The position numbers were made by a program, and so were the translations under genes. Positions 35,484 through 44,872 of a stretch of 64,000 nt of DNA are shown here, one piece after another. Location: NCBI RefSeq assembly GCF_009882935.1, contig NZ_WTVA01000002.1:62001-126000 (forward strand), in the 5' to 3' direction. Each line of letters starts with the position of its first letter. Position 1 is the first letter of the stretch. The DNA is from Sneathiella chungangensis (GTDB taxonomy: Bacteria; Pseudomonadota; Alphaproteobacteria; Sneathiellales; Sneathiellaceae). Under the pieces are notes generated by a model, which saw nothing but the letters and a program-made list of their open reading frames with translations, made no database searches and was not told where the DNA came from.

Positions 35484-37750
35484 TGTTCCGCATTCGAACC
35501 CTGACTGATGCCTCGGCACCTGCCAACCAGAAAGCAATCGCGGAGATCCAGACGATCATCCGCGATCAGTTCTCCGATATGACGGACAAAGACATCGCCA
35601 AGTTGCCGGAACAGATTTCCGACCCGATCACCCACCAGTTCGTGGCCAAGGTCTCGGTCGCCGAAGACGGGCGTGGGCGTATTCGCGGCTTCTCGCTTCT
35701 GCTTGTCGATCCGCTGCTCAATTTTGGTTATCTCGAACTGATTGCAACGGCCAAGAGCGGTTCGGGCAGCGGCGTCGGCGCGGCGCTTTATGAGCAGATC
35801 CAGCAGCGTGCGCGGGAAAAGGGCTTGCGCGGCCTCTATTTCGAATGCCTGCCCGATGATCCGGAGCTGAGCCCCAACCCGGATATCCGCAAGCAGAATG
35901 AGGACCGGCTCCGTTTCTATGAGGGGTTCAATGCCTTTCCGATCATGGGAACGGACTACGAGACGCCGGTAACGCCGGGAACCTTCGACAGCCCCTATCT
36001 GATGTTTGACGGCCTTGGCGAATTCATGCTGCCGCCCGCGGTGACCTTACGCCGGATCGTCCGTGCCATCCTGGAGCGGAAATATGCCGATCTCTGTCCG
36101 CCGGAATATGTCCAGCGCGTCGTCGAATCGATTAAGGACACTAAATTCGCGATCCGGCTGCCGCGCTATGGCAGTAAAATGCCTGACCTCAAACAACAGG
36201 CTGTCGCGGCGAAAATTCCGCTTATCGTCAATGACCGACATGATATCCACCATATCCGCGAGCGCGGCTATGTCGAGGCGCCGGTCCGCATCAAATCCAT
36301 CCTCAAGGAACTGGAGCCGACGGGGCTTTTTGAGGTGACGGCGCCGAAGCATTATGGCGACCGGCATATCAAGGCCGTTCATGACACCCGGCTTGTCGAT
36401 TATATCGAGCAGGCCTGTGCCGATGCGCCGGAGGGTAAATCGATCTACCCTTATGTCTTCCCGATCAGGAATGCGCAGCGAATGCCCAAGGACCGCTCTG
36501 TGCTTGCCGGTTACTGGTGCATCGATACCTTCACGCCGCTTAATCGCAACGCCTTTCCGGCGGCGCGGCGGGCCGTTGATTGTACCCTGACGGCGACAGA
36601 AGCGGTTCTCGATGGCGCAAGGGCGGCCTATGCGCTGATCCGTCCGCCCGGTCATCATGCGGAGAGCCGAGCCTTCGGTGGATTTTGCTATTTCAATAAT
36701 GCTGCGATATCGGCGCAATATCTCTCCCGTTATGGGAGGGTGGCTGTGCTTGATGTCGATTACCATCATGGGAATGGCACACAGGACATTTTCTATGAAC
36801 GCGACGATGTACTCACGGTTTCGATCCATGGCGACCCGTCCTTCGCCTATCCCTATTTCACCGGCTTTCGTGATGAAACCGGACGCGGGGCCGGGGCGGG
36901 ATGCAATCTCAATATCCCGCTTCCCGAAACAATCGTGCCGGACGATCATCGCGAGGCGCTCAAAAAGGCGTTCGCGCGCATCCGGGATCATGCACCGGCC
37001 TATCTGGTTGTGGCGCTCGGCCTTGACGCCGCAAAGGGTGATCCGACGGGCACCTGGCCCTACCGCGCCGCCGATTTCTACAAGATGGGGGCATTGATTG
37101 CCGGAATCGGCCTTCCCATGGTGTTCGTGCAGGAGGGCGGGTATCGCGTGCGCAATCTCGGTGTCAATGCCCGGCGCTTTTTTGAAGGCGTGGCAAGTGT
37201 TGCCAAGACGCCGGACCTGACCTGGCAACTGAAACGCAAAGGCGGCACAGGCAAGAACGAGCCGATGAAATGGCGCTCGTCCGTTGCGCCTGCCGATGTC
37301 GCTGAAATCCGCCGGATCGTTATGGCCACCAACGCTTTTTCCGGAGAGGAGATCGATATCGCGGCGGAACTGGCGGAGGAACGTATCACCAAGGGCCGGG
37401 CCTCCGGCTATGAGTTCATCCTTGCGATCCAAAACGGCAGGCTCGCGGGCTACGCCTGTTATGGCAAGACCCCGGGCAGCGAGCAGGCCTATGATCTTTA
37501 CTGGCTCGTCGTCGATCCGGACCGACAGCGAAGCGGGCTCGGGGGTCAAATTCTGGATTGCACCGAGGCGGCTATTCGCAACGCAGGCGGCGCCTTCATG
37601 ATCGCGGAAACCTCGTCAACGGTTGCTTATGACAAGGCGCGTGCGTTTTATGAGCGTGTCGGGTTCGAGAGGCTGGTTGAAATAAACGATTTCTACCGGC
37701 CCGGAGACAATAAGGTCATTTATCGGAAAAGTTGTCCACCTCAATCCTGA
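35483..37750 (+). CDS. GNAT - histone-deacetylase-like - GNAT fusion protein
   Basis: This 755-residue protein has three domains. Residues about 1-160 form a GNAT acetyltransferase (motif A region GSGSGVGAALYEQIQ at 93). Residues about 170-575 form an arginase/deacetylase-fold amidohydrolase of the acetylpolyamine-amidohydrolase/HDAC family: the His pair H391-H392 in RPPGHH, zinc ligands D426 and H428 (DVDYHHGNGT) and D515 (LGLDAAKGD), and the catalytic Tyr Y554 in QEGGY are all present. Residues about 598-755 form a second GNAT with the acetyl-CoA motif QRSGLG at 682. It could both add and remove acyl groups on the amines of a lysine-derived product. No signal peptide; cytoplasmic. Confidence 0.9.
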   Translation: MFRIRTLTDASAPANQKAIAEIQTIIRDQFSDMTDKDIAKLPEQISDPITHQFVAKVSVAEDGRGRIRGFSLLLVDPLLNFGYLELIATAKSGSGSGVGAALYEQIQQRAREKGLRGLYFECLPDDPELSPNPDIRKQNEDRLRFYEGFNAFPIMGTDYETPVTPGTFDSPYLMFDGLGEFMLPPAVTLRRIVRAILERKYADLCPPEYVQRVVESIKDTKFAIRLPRYGSKMPDLKQQAVAAKIPLIVNDRHDIHHIRERGYVEAPVRIKSILKELEPTGLFEVTAPKHYGDRHIKAVHDTRLVDYIEQACADAPEGKSIYPYVFPIRNAQRMPKDRSVLAGYWCIDTFTPLNRNAFPAARRAVDCTLTATEAVLDGARAAYALIRPPGHHAESRAFGGFCYFNNAAISAQYLSRYGRVAVLDVDYHHGNGTQDIFYERDDVLTVSIHGDPSFAYPYFTGFRDETGRGAGAGCNLNIPLPETIVPDDHREALKKAFARIRDHAPAYLVVALGLDAAKGDPTGTWPYRAADFYKMGALIAGIGLPMVFVQEGGYRVRNLGVNARRFFEGVASVAKTPDLTWQLKRKGGTGKNEPMKWRSSVAPADVAEIRRIVMATNAFSGEEIDIAAELAEERITKGRASGYEFILAIQNGRLAGYACYGKTPGSEQAYDLYWLVVDPDRQRSGLGGQILDCTEAAIRNAGGAFMIAETSSTVAYDKARAFYERVGFERLVEINDFYRPGDNKVIYRKSCPPQS

Positions 37751-37976
37751 ATAGACGGGAATAGATTTCCATAGGACACACCTGTCTGCGACCTATTTTC
37801 GTAACGATACGATTATCAGTCTGAAGATTGTTCGAACACCCAAAAGTACGGATTGCAAGAAGTCACGGCCGGGCGGACGGTTGACTAATTGATGAAACCT
37901 TCTTCCAACTCGGGAAAATGCATGATAAATTAGTAAAATATTATATTTGATTCAATTCTGAATATGGGGACTGTCT

Positions 37977-39539
37977 ATGGCGCAAACAGAATCCAGCGAT
38001 ATAGCAAACGTCCAAATCAGTTATAGTATCGGTGGTGGGGCACGACAAAAACTGGGCGCCGATTTTCTGATTGTCGCATGTGATCCGCGAGGCCTGTTCG
38101 GGATTGCAAATTATACCGCATATGAGACAAATCTGTTCAAGAGGTTGGTGAACTTCACTTTTCATACAACACTTCTAAAGGTCAAACGCGGGACTAAACC
38201 GGATCATGGCGTTCTCTTCGCGCCCAGCCGTCTTGAGGAAATGCGAGGCTGGATTTACGGCTATCGCAACGAAACAGGCAAGACTTACGGGATGGACATA
38301 GCCAACGAGATGGAGGAAAACCTTGTTACGGTTTACCAGATCGTAAAAACAGTGGAGCATCCGCCGCCGCCGTTAAAATTCCGGCAGTATCTGGAATATT
38401 ATCTCGCAAAGCTTGAGTGGTGGCCCTATGGGGCGGATTATGAAGTCCTGAGCGAAGTCACGACCCCCTATTTCGACCATTTCGGCCCGGAAGATCTCGA
38501 GTTGAACATGCCGTGGAATTATCTCGATATCCAGGGTAAGAACCACACCGCCTTTGTCCATGCGTCGACCTGTTTTGAATCCGTATTGCATTGCTGGCTT
38601 TACATAAATCTGCTGTTCACGCCTGATGACCCCAGTAAGAAAAGCAGGATCGAACTGCCGGAGGATAAATCGGCTCCCATTGTGATACTGGGAGCGGGAG
38701 TTAGCGGGCTATTGGCGGGCAATCTATTGCGTGACCTTGGCTATAAATCCGTCCGGATACTTGAAAAGACGGATCGCTATGGCGGTAAAACTCATACGGT
38801 ACCAGAGGGGTTTCCCCGCCCGCCAAACGAAACCAAGAATACAATTTGCGAACTGGGGACATGTTACCTGTCGCCGGCCTATGACGAGATGGTCAAGACA
38901 CTGGCGAAATTCACCACGGATGTGGGAAACAAGCGAGTCGGGTTCGGCGGGCCCGGCGGTAATTTTCGCGGAATCATTACCCAAGGGCAATTTTCGGGTA
39001 AATTTCCCGTACCGCCGGTTGTGAGTTATCCTGAATATATTCTCTTGAAGGCGGCGGATGAAACGGGTATGCCGCCGCCGATGGGGCCCGATGGGCAAAA
39101 AAATGCTGCGGCGCTAAAGGCGAAGATCGCGAATGATCTTGATGCCTATTGCAGTGAGCATGCCCATATTATGGGGCAGCAAAAGCCGATGCCGCTGAAG
39201 GCGCCCGATCCGTTTCTGCATTCCAAATCGGCGCGGACTTTCCTCGATTTCCTGCGGGCCAACGGCTGGGAATCTCTGGTCGGACTCATGCAATATGGCT
39301 ATTCGGTTCAAGGATATGGACCGTTGGACGAAATTCCGGCCTACTACGGGCTTGTTTGGGTTACGCCGGATGTGGCACGGCAGATCGCCAGAGAATTCCG
39401 TCATCCCAGTGACAAGGATATTGTGACCGCCTGGTCATTGGGTTGGAGTGATGTCTGGTACCACATGCAGCGGGGAATGAACATCACCTATAATGTTGAG
39501 GCTATTTCAGTTTATCGGGCGGGCGTTCTGGACGATTAA
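37977..39539 (+). CDS. Flavin amine-oxidase-like protein with apparently permuted halves
   Basis: This 520-residue protein has the FAD-binding Rossmann motif in the middle instead of at the start: PIVILGAGVSGLLAGNLL at 234-250, then the ribose-binding Glu E263 and RYGGKTHT. Residues 235-520 resemble the N-terminal half of flavin amine oxidases and end with MNITYNVEAISVYR. Residues 10-215 resemble the C-terminal half: VQISYSI, DFLIVACDPRGL, TPYFDHFGPEDL, and PWNYLDIQGKNHTAFVHASTCFES. Read in the order C-half then N-half, it fits a circular permutation. Substrate is unknown. Its start lies 226 bases after the deacetylase-fusion gene. Confidence 0.75.
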   Translation: MAQTESSDIANVQISYSIGGGARQKLGADFLIVACDPRGLFGIANYTAYETNLFKRLVNFTFHTTLLKVKRGTKPDHGVLFAPSRLEEMRGWIYGYRNETGKTYGMDIANEMEENLVTVYQIVKTVEHPPPPLKFRQYLEYYLAKLEWWPYGADYEVLSEVTTPYFDHFGPEDLELNMPWNYLDIQGKNHTAFVHASTCFESVLHCWLYINLLFTPDDPSKKSRIELPEDKSAPIVILGAGVSGLLAGNLLRDLGYKSVRILEKTDRYGGKTHTVPEGFPRPPNETKNTICELGTCYLSPAYDEMVKTLAKFTTDVGNKRVGFGGPGGNFRGIITQGQFSGKFPVPPVVSYPEYILLKAADETGMPPPMGPDGQKNAAALKAKIANDLDAYCSEHAHIMGQQKPMPLKAPDPFLHSKSARTFLDFLRANGWESLVGLMQYGYSVQGYGPLDEIPAYYGLVWVTPDVARQIAREFRHPSDKDIVTAWSLGWSDVWYHMQRGMNITYNVEAISVYRAGVLDD

Positions 39540-39610
39540 ACCGTTACCCGCCAACAGCTTGAAGGAAGAAGTCTTGTGAGGCGCAGCACAATCTTCAGAA
39601 ACGGACAGTC

Positions 39611-41395
39611 TTGAATAAGCTTTTGGAAAGACGTCTGACAACCATCGTGGCCGCGGATCTCGTGGGATACTCGCGGTTGGTCTCAAATAACGAAGAGGCC
39701 GTGATCACGAGATTTCGGGACTTGCGACGGGACCTTATCGTTCCAACAATTTCGAGCGCGCAAGGCCGGGTCATCAAAACCATGGGAGACGGGTTTCTTG
39801 TCGAGTTTCCGTCGCCGCGCGCCGCTTTGCATACGGCCGTCTTTCTCCAACACGCAATGTATGAGCGCGAAGGCGCAATCCCTTCTGAAACGCGGCTGAT
39901 GTTCCGTATCGGGATCAATTACGGGGAGGTCATTGTCGATGGCGACGACGTGCTGGGAGATGTGGTCAACATTGCCGCCCGACTTGAAAGCATTGCGCCG
40001 CCGGGCGGTGTCTGCATCTCCGAGGCAGTGTATACAGAAGTCGCCGATGCCAGCGACACGCGCCTGGTGCCGTTGGGGCCGCAATATGTGAAGAACATTC
40101 CGGCGCCGGTGAATGCATGGAATGCGCTGATCAAGGGCGTTGATGCCAGCCCGACCAAACCTGCCAGACGCTCCGAGCGTCCATCCATAGCGGTCTTGGC
40201 CTTTGAGAATAACTCGGATGACGACGAACAGAGGTTCCTCGCGGACGGTATTGCCGAAGACGTTATTGTCCAGTTGTCGCGTTTTCGATCCCTTTTCGTC
40301 ATCGCGCGAAATTCCGCCTTTTCATACAGAAACACACACAAGGATGTGCGTGAAATAGCCCGCGAGCTTGGGGTGCGCTACGTGGTCGAGGGATCGGTTC
40401 GCCGGGGGGGAGATCGTCTGCGAGTGAGTGCTCATCTGGTCGAGGCAAAAACCGGCAGGCATATCTGGTCCGGCCGGTGGGATCGCACGGTCTCAGATCT
40501 GTTTGACCTGCAGGATGAATTAACCCACGCGATCGTGTCGGAACTTGCGCCGGAGCTTGGTGCGAATGAGCGGTCGCTGGCAAGGCGCAAACCTACTGAA
40601 AATTTGACAGCGTGGGAACTCTGCCAAAAGGGATTGGCAGAGTTTTACAATTACAGTGAAGAGAGTTATCCCGCCGCGGCAAGGCTGTTTAAAGCGGCGA
40701 TCGACGCTGACCCTGAATTTGCCTTGCCATATGCGCTTTTGGGACGATGGCATTCTGTCATGGTTACGACCGGCCGGAGTGTCGATATCCCCAATGATGT
40801 GCAGCAGGGGTTGATCAATGCGAGCAAGGCGATTGAGCTGGATGATCGATTGGAAGACGGTCATTTCGCGCTGGGATCATTGCTGACCCTGATGCGTCAG
40901 GAAACGCAGGCCAAAGACTCTCTGGATCGCGCCTATGCGCTGAATGACAATAACCCGGTGATGTATCACGCGCGCACGATGTTTTACCTGTATCAGGTTG
41001 AGCCCGATACACATGCGATGGAGAAATCGGCACAAACGGCCCTGGCGCTTAATCCGAAGGACCCGCTGGCCTGGGCATTCCATTTCATGATCGGAACAGC
41101 CCGCTGGATGCGGAACCTTGAAAATCTGCGGCCAGATGTGAAAGAGGCAATAGATGCCGCCTGTGCGTCGGTGCAGGTGGATTACTTTCCGCTCATAATT
41201 GGGGCGGTATTGTATGTGCGCCTGAATGATTTGGATCAGGCAAAATACCTGCTGGAGCGGGCCATGGGGCGTCGTCCGGCATTGACGCTGAAGATGTGGC
41301 ACACGGCCTTTCCATTTCCATCATGGCCGCGCATGATCAAATCGATCGAGCCCGAGCTTGAAAAGCTGGTCGAGATCGGGCTGCCGAGGGAGTAA
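39611..41395 (+). CDS. Class III adenylate cyclase with TolB-like and TPR domains
   Basis: This 594-residue protein makes cAMP. The cyclase domain (residues about 8-175) has both metal Asp (D16 in AADLVGYS, D60 in KTMGDGF), the adenine-selecting pair K56 and D113, and the transition-state residues N120 and R124 (VVNIAARLE), so it should be active on ATP. Next comes a TolB N-terminal/FlgO-like domain (about 190-315; PSIAVLAFENNSDDDEQRFLADGIAEDVI) and TPR-like repeats up to the end. The start is a TTG. The set cyclase-TolB-TPR is common in Rhizobiales and relatives; the signal is usually unknown. Confidence 0.9.
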   Translation: MNKLLERRLTTIVAADLVGYSRLVSNNEEAVITRFRDLRRDLIVPTISSAQGRVIKTMGDGFLVEFPSPRAALHTAVFLQHAMYEREGAIPSETRLMFRIGINYGEVIVDGDDVLGDVVNIAARLESIAPPGGVCISEAVYTEVADASDTRLVPLGPQYVKNIPAPVNAWNALIKGVDASPTKPARRSERPSIAVLAFENNSDDDEQRFLADGIAEDVIVQLSRFRSLFVIARNSAFSYRNTHKDVREIARELGVRYVVEGSVRRGGDRLRVSAHLVEAKTGRHIWSGRWDRTVSDLFDLQDELTHAIVSELAPELGANERSLARRKPTENLTAWELCQKGLAEFYNYSEESYPAAARLFKAAIDADPEFALPYALLGRWHSVMVTTGRSVDIPNDVQQGLINASKAIELDDRLEDGHFALGSLLTLMRQETQAKDSLDRAYALNDNNPVMYHARTMFYLYQVEPDTHAMEKSAQTALALNPKDPLAWAFHFMIGTARWMRNLENLRPDVKEAIDAACASVQVDYFPLIIGAVLYVRLNDLDQAKYLLERAMGRRPALTLKMWHTAFPFPSWPRMIKSIEPELEKLVEIGLPRE

Positions 41396-41647
41396 AGGAA
41401 GACAACCCCCATTTTGCGCTGATGAGAAACGTCAGCTTATACCTACATAACTCAGTCGCTTGAAACAGTGCCCATCTGCGGCAGGGAATTCCGGATACGC
41501 TGATATTGCTTGCCAGACGCTTTTCTAATAGCCCGTGCGGAACAGTCTTTATTTATTCGCGGAATGAATTCCTCGAGTAGACCGCAGCCAGTTATTCATT
41601 TTATAGTACTCTCAAAACAACATGATCAGTCATACGGTAAATCTCCC

Positions 41648-42508
41648 ATGGGTCCGATTTCAAACAGCTATATTTCGCAACGCATTAAGCTTCACTATGT
41701 CGATTGGGGTAATCCGGAAGCGCCGCCTCTGCTGCTCATCCATGGGGGGCGGGACCATTGCCGGAATTGGGACTGGGTAGCGGAGGAACTGCGCCATGAC
41801 TGGCATATTATCGCGCCGGATTTGCGGGGTCATGGGGACAGCGGTTGGTCGACCGACGGCAACTACAACATCCAGAGTTATGTCTACGATATCGCACAGC
41901 TGATCCATCAGAAGGAGCTGAGCCCCGTTACGATTGTCGCGCATTCCATGGGCGGGAACATCGCGCTCCGCTACACGGGCATTTACCCGGAAAATGTCCG
42001 CAAGCTTGTCGCAATCGAGGGGCTGGGATTTTCCCCCAAGATGATCAAGGAAGCGCAGGCTGTGCCAACCGCGAAACGCTGGCGCGACTGGATTGATAAA
42101 AAACGGGCGGCGAGCGCCCGCACCCATCGCCGGTATGAAACCTTTGAGGATGCCCTCGCCCGGATGAAGGCCGAAAACAAGCATTTGTCACATGAGCAGG
42201 CCCTGCATTTGACAACTCATGCGGTCAATCAGAATGAAGACGGCACGTTCAGCTGGAAGTTCGACCATTATATGCGGGTTTGGTGGCCGTTCGATATTAG
42301 CCAGTCGGAAACCCAGGAGCTCTGGGGCGAGATTACCTGCCCGACGATGCTCTGTTACGGCAATGACAGCTGGGCATCAAACCCGGTTGATGATGGCCGG
42401 ATTAAATATTTCAAGAATGCGGTCGTGAAAAATTACGAAAATGCGGGTCACTGGTTACACCACGATCAATTCGACAGGTTCATTGCCGACTTGAGAGAAT
42501 TTTTGTGA
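41648..42508 (+). CDS. Alpha/beta hydrolase
   Basis: This 286-residue hydrolase has LLLIHGGRDHCRNWDWVAEEL (oxyanion region), APDLRGHGDSGWS, the nucleophile Ser at about 100 in IVAHSMGGNIALR, a CYGNDSWASNP segment with the likely Asp, and His at about 268 in NAGHWLHHDQF. The ATG at 41648 gives the usual N-terminus (the TATTTCGC... region then KLHYVDWGNPEAPPLLL); longer readings have an atypical lead. The sequence is close to the epoxide hydrolase/haloalkane or lipase-like group. It is transcribed alone; a convergent polyamine operon follows. Confidence 0.85.
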   Translation: MGPISNSYISQRIKLHYVDWGNPEAPPLLLIHGGRDHCRNWDWVAEELRHDWHIIAPDLRGHGDSGWSTDGNYNIQSYVYDIAQLIHQKELSPVTIVAHSMGGNIALRYTGIYPENVRKLVAIEGLGFSPKMIKEAQAVPTAKRWRDWIDKKRAASARTHRRYETFEDALARMKAENKHLSHEQALHLTTHAVNQNEDGTFSWKFDHYMRVWWPFDISQSETQELWGEITCPTMLCYGNDSWASNPVDDGRIKYFKNAVVKNYENAGHWLHHDQFDRFIADLREFL

Positions 42509-42525
42509 TCGCCGAAAGAACCGGT

Positions 42526-42560
42526 GTGAGCGGCTGCCTGCGGCGCGCTGGCCGCTTCAC
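42526..42560. terminator. Hairpin between convergent genes
   Basis: GTGAGCGGC pairs with GCCGCTTCAC with one bulged base, around a 16-base spacer that is itself G+C-rich. It lies between the alpha/beta hydrolase (plus) and the patD-like gene (minus). No U-tract is clear. Probably a two-way transcription end. Confidence 0.35.
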
Positions 42561-42611
42561 ATCTGGTACGAACTTCCCCGCCTAGCAGTCAACGGGGCGT
42601 ATTGTTCCCGA

Positions 42612-44036
42612 TCAGTGAGCGATCATGACATGGCGTACGGCTGTGTAATCCTCAAGCGCGTAAAGCGACATATCCTTCCCATAGCCAGACTGCTTGAGAC
42701 CGCCATGCGGCATTTCATTGACCAGCATGAAATGAGTGTTGATCCAGGTGCAGCCATATTGCAGCCGCGCCGCTGTTCTCATGGCGCGGGAGACGTCCTT
42801 CGTCCAGATTGATGAGGCCAGTCCGTAATCAGAGTCATTTGCCCAGGCGACGGCTTCTTCATCGTCCTTGAACCGGGTGACGGAGACAACCGGTCCAAAA
42901 ACCTCCCGGCGCACGATCTCATCTTTCTGGAGCGCTCCCGCGATAACTGTGGGTTCATAGAAAAAGCCGCCTCCCTCTGTCACGTTGCCACCGACGGTAA
43001 TCTCCATATGCTTCTGTTCCGAGGCGCGCTGGACGAAGCTTGCGACACGGTCGCGCTGGCGTTGCGAAATAAGCGGACCGATTTCGTTGGCCGTATCGTC
43101 TTCCTTCGCAAAGGAAATCTTGGCAACTTCGGCGCTGAGATCAGCAACCAGACTGTCATAGATTTTTGGACCGGCGTAGATCCGGCAGGCCGCTGTGCAA
43201 TCCTGTCCGGCATTATAATATCCGAACGCCCGGAGCCCCTGGACCACTGCGGAAATATCCGCATCGTCATAGACGATGACCGGCGCCTTGCCGCCGAGTT
43301 CAAGATGCGTCCGCTTGACGGATTTCGCCGCCGCCTCCAGCACCTTTTTGCCCGTGGCGACGTCGCCGGTAATCGAAATCATATCCACCTTCGGGTGGTT
43401 GATCAGCGCATTGCCGACACTCTGCCCGCGGCCGAGGATGACATTTACCACGCCCTCGGGAAGCACGTCCGCCAGAATTCCGGCCATTTTAAGAGCGGTG
43501 AGGGGAGTCTGCTCGGAGGGTTTGAAGACGACGGTATTCCCTCCCGCGATTGCCGGCGCAAGCTTCCAGGCCATCATCATCAACGGATAATTCCAGGGGG
43601 CAATCGATCCGACGACGCCAATCGGATCCCGGCGGATCATCGAGGTAAAGCCTTCCATATACTCGCCGGCGGCACTGCCGGGAATGCACCGGACCGCACC
43701 GGCAAAGTAGCGGTAGCAATCAACAATGGCAGGAATTTCATCGCCGCGCACCGCGTTGATCGGTTTGCCGCAATTGAGCGCTTCGAGCGTTGCAAAGCCC
43801 TCCGCCTCCGCCTCGATACGATCGGCGATCCGCAGAAGATAGGTCGACCGCTCCGCCGGTGTGGTTCGCGACCATTTGGTAAATGCCGCCTCGGCTGCAT
43901 TGACCGCCTTGTCGATCTGGTCCTTTGATGCCTCAGGCAGCATCATGATGGTCTCGCCGGTTTTCGGGTTGAGGATCGTTTCTTCTTTTTCCCGCCCGGC
44001 TTCAAAGGCGGATCCGATCAGCATTTTGGTGTCCAT
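42612..44036 (-). CDS. patD: Gamma-aminobutyraldehyde dehydrogenase
   Basis: This 474-residue aldehyde dehydrogenase oxidises 4-aminobutanal (from putrescine) to 4-aminobutyrate with NAD+. It follows E. coli PatD (YdcW) closely, e.g. [39 protein letters not shown], and [22 protein letters not shown] near the end. Catalytic residues are C280, E246 and N149 (APWNYPL). It lies 20 bases after the last transporter gene of a ydcSTUV-like set, the same arrangement as the E. coli ydcSTUV-W operon, supporting a role in polyamine breakdown. Confidence 0.93.
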   Translation of the reverse strand: MDTKMLIGSAFEAGREKEETILNPKTGETIMMLPEASKDQIDKAVNAAEAAFTKWSRTTPAERSTYLLRIADRIEAEAEGFATLEALNCGKPINAVRGDEIPAIVDCYRYFAGAVRCIPGSAAGEYMEGFTSMIRRDPIGVVGSIAPWNYPLMMMAWKLAPAIAGGNTVVFKPSEQTPLTALKMAGILADVLPEGVVNVILGRGQSVGNALINHPKVDMISITGDVATGKKVLEAAAKSVKRTHLELGGKAPVIVYDDADISAVVQGLRAFGYYNAGQDCTAACRIYAGPKIYDSLVADLSAEVAKISFAKEDDTANEIGPLISQRQRDRVASFVQRASEQKHMEITVGGNVTEGGGFFYEPTVIAGALQKDEIVRREVFGPVVSVTRFKDDEEAVAWANDSDYGLASSIWTKDVSRAMRTAARLQYGCTWINTHFMLVNEMPHGGLKQSGYGKDMSLYALEDYTAVRHVMIAH

Positions 44037-44056
44037 CAGGGTATCTCCTAGAAAAA

Positions 44057-44872
44057 TTATTTTCCCTGTCCGGCGACCTGATCGCCATCCCGGGTCAGAT
44101 AATAGGCCAATAAAATTGGCAGGAAGGTAACAAGCACCACCACCATCGCGACAACATTGGTAACCGGCCGCTGGCGGGGCCGGACCAGTTCCTCAAGCAT
44201 CCAGATTGGTAACGTCGCCTGTTGTCCGGCAGTGAAGGTCGTCACGATGACTTCGTCGAACGACAGCGCAAAGGCCAGCATGCCGCCAGCAAGCAACGCC
44301 GTCGCCAGGTTGGGTAGAATGACATGGCGGAAGGTCTGGAACCCGTTCGCGCCGAGATCCATGGATGCCTCTATCAGCGAGCGCGATGTGCGGCGGAACC
44401 GCGCCACGGCATTATTGTAGACAACAACCACGCAGAAGGTTGCGTGGCCGAGCACGATCGTCCACATGGAGAACGGGATATCTGCGAGGTTAAAGGCGGA
44501 CCGCAAGGCGATGCCGGTGATGATGCCGGGCAGGGCGATCGGCAGGATCACGAGCAACGAGATGGTCTCCCGTCCGAAGAACTGGCTGCGGGATACCGCC
44601 GCCGCGCACAGGGTGCCGAGTATCATGGCGACGAGCGTCGAGATACTCGCCACCTTTACCGACAAAGCAAGCGACTCCCATACATCCGGCCGGTTCCAGG
44701 TCACACCAAACCATTTCAGTGTCAGGCCCGGCGGCGGCCATTGGTAGCTTTTGTCTTCCGTCGTGAAGGCATAGACGAAGATCAGCAGGATCGGCAGATG
44801 CATAAACAGCAATCCTGCTGCTGCGGCAACCTTCAGAGCAAACGGGGCATGCGAATTCTTGTCAGAGCGCAT
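44057..44872 (-). CDS. ydcV: ABC transporter permease, PotC/YdcV-like
   Basis: This 271-residue membrane protein has six hydrophobic helices and the EAA loop for ATPase docking ([29 protein letters not shown], about 170-200). The N-terminal [24 protein letters not shown] and the VTIGGTFTAGQQ-like end ([22 protein letters not shown]) match the second permease of spermidine/putrescine importers. It overlaps the preceding permease gene by 11 bases. Confidence 0.9.
   Translation of the reverse strand: MRSDKNSHAPFALKVAAAAGLLFMHLPILLIFVYAFTTEDKSYQWPPPGLTLKWFGVTWNRPDVWESLALSVKVASISTLVAMILGTLCAAAVSRSQFFGRETISLLVILPIALPGIITGIALRSAFNLADIPFSMWTIVLGHATFCVVVVYNNAVARFRRTSRSLIEASMDLGANGFQTFRHVILPNLATALLAGGMLAFALSFDEVIVTTFTAGQQATLPIWMLEELVRPRQRPVTNVVAMVVVLVTFLPILLAYYLTRDGDQVAGQGK

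Noticed and set aside
36047-37549. 500-residue open frame on the minus strand opposite the deacetylase fusion gene
   Set aside because: The plus-strand product has complete catalytic motifs over this stretch; the antisense product has no recognisable motif and no ribosome-binding site. It is a shadow of codon bias.
37977-39539. Assembly error or frameshift explaining the odd order of the amine-oxidase halves
   Set aside because: The frame is open throughout, both halves are in one frame with a linker rich in charged residues, and no duplicate half lies next to it. A rearranged gene is more likely, though read-level data would settle it.
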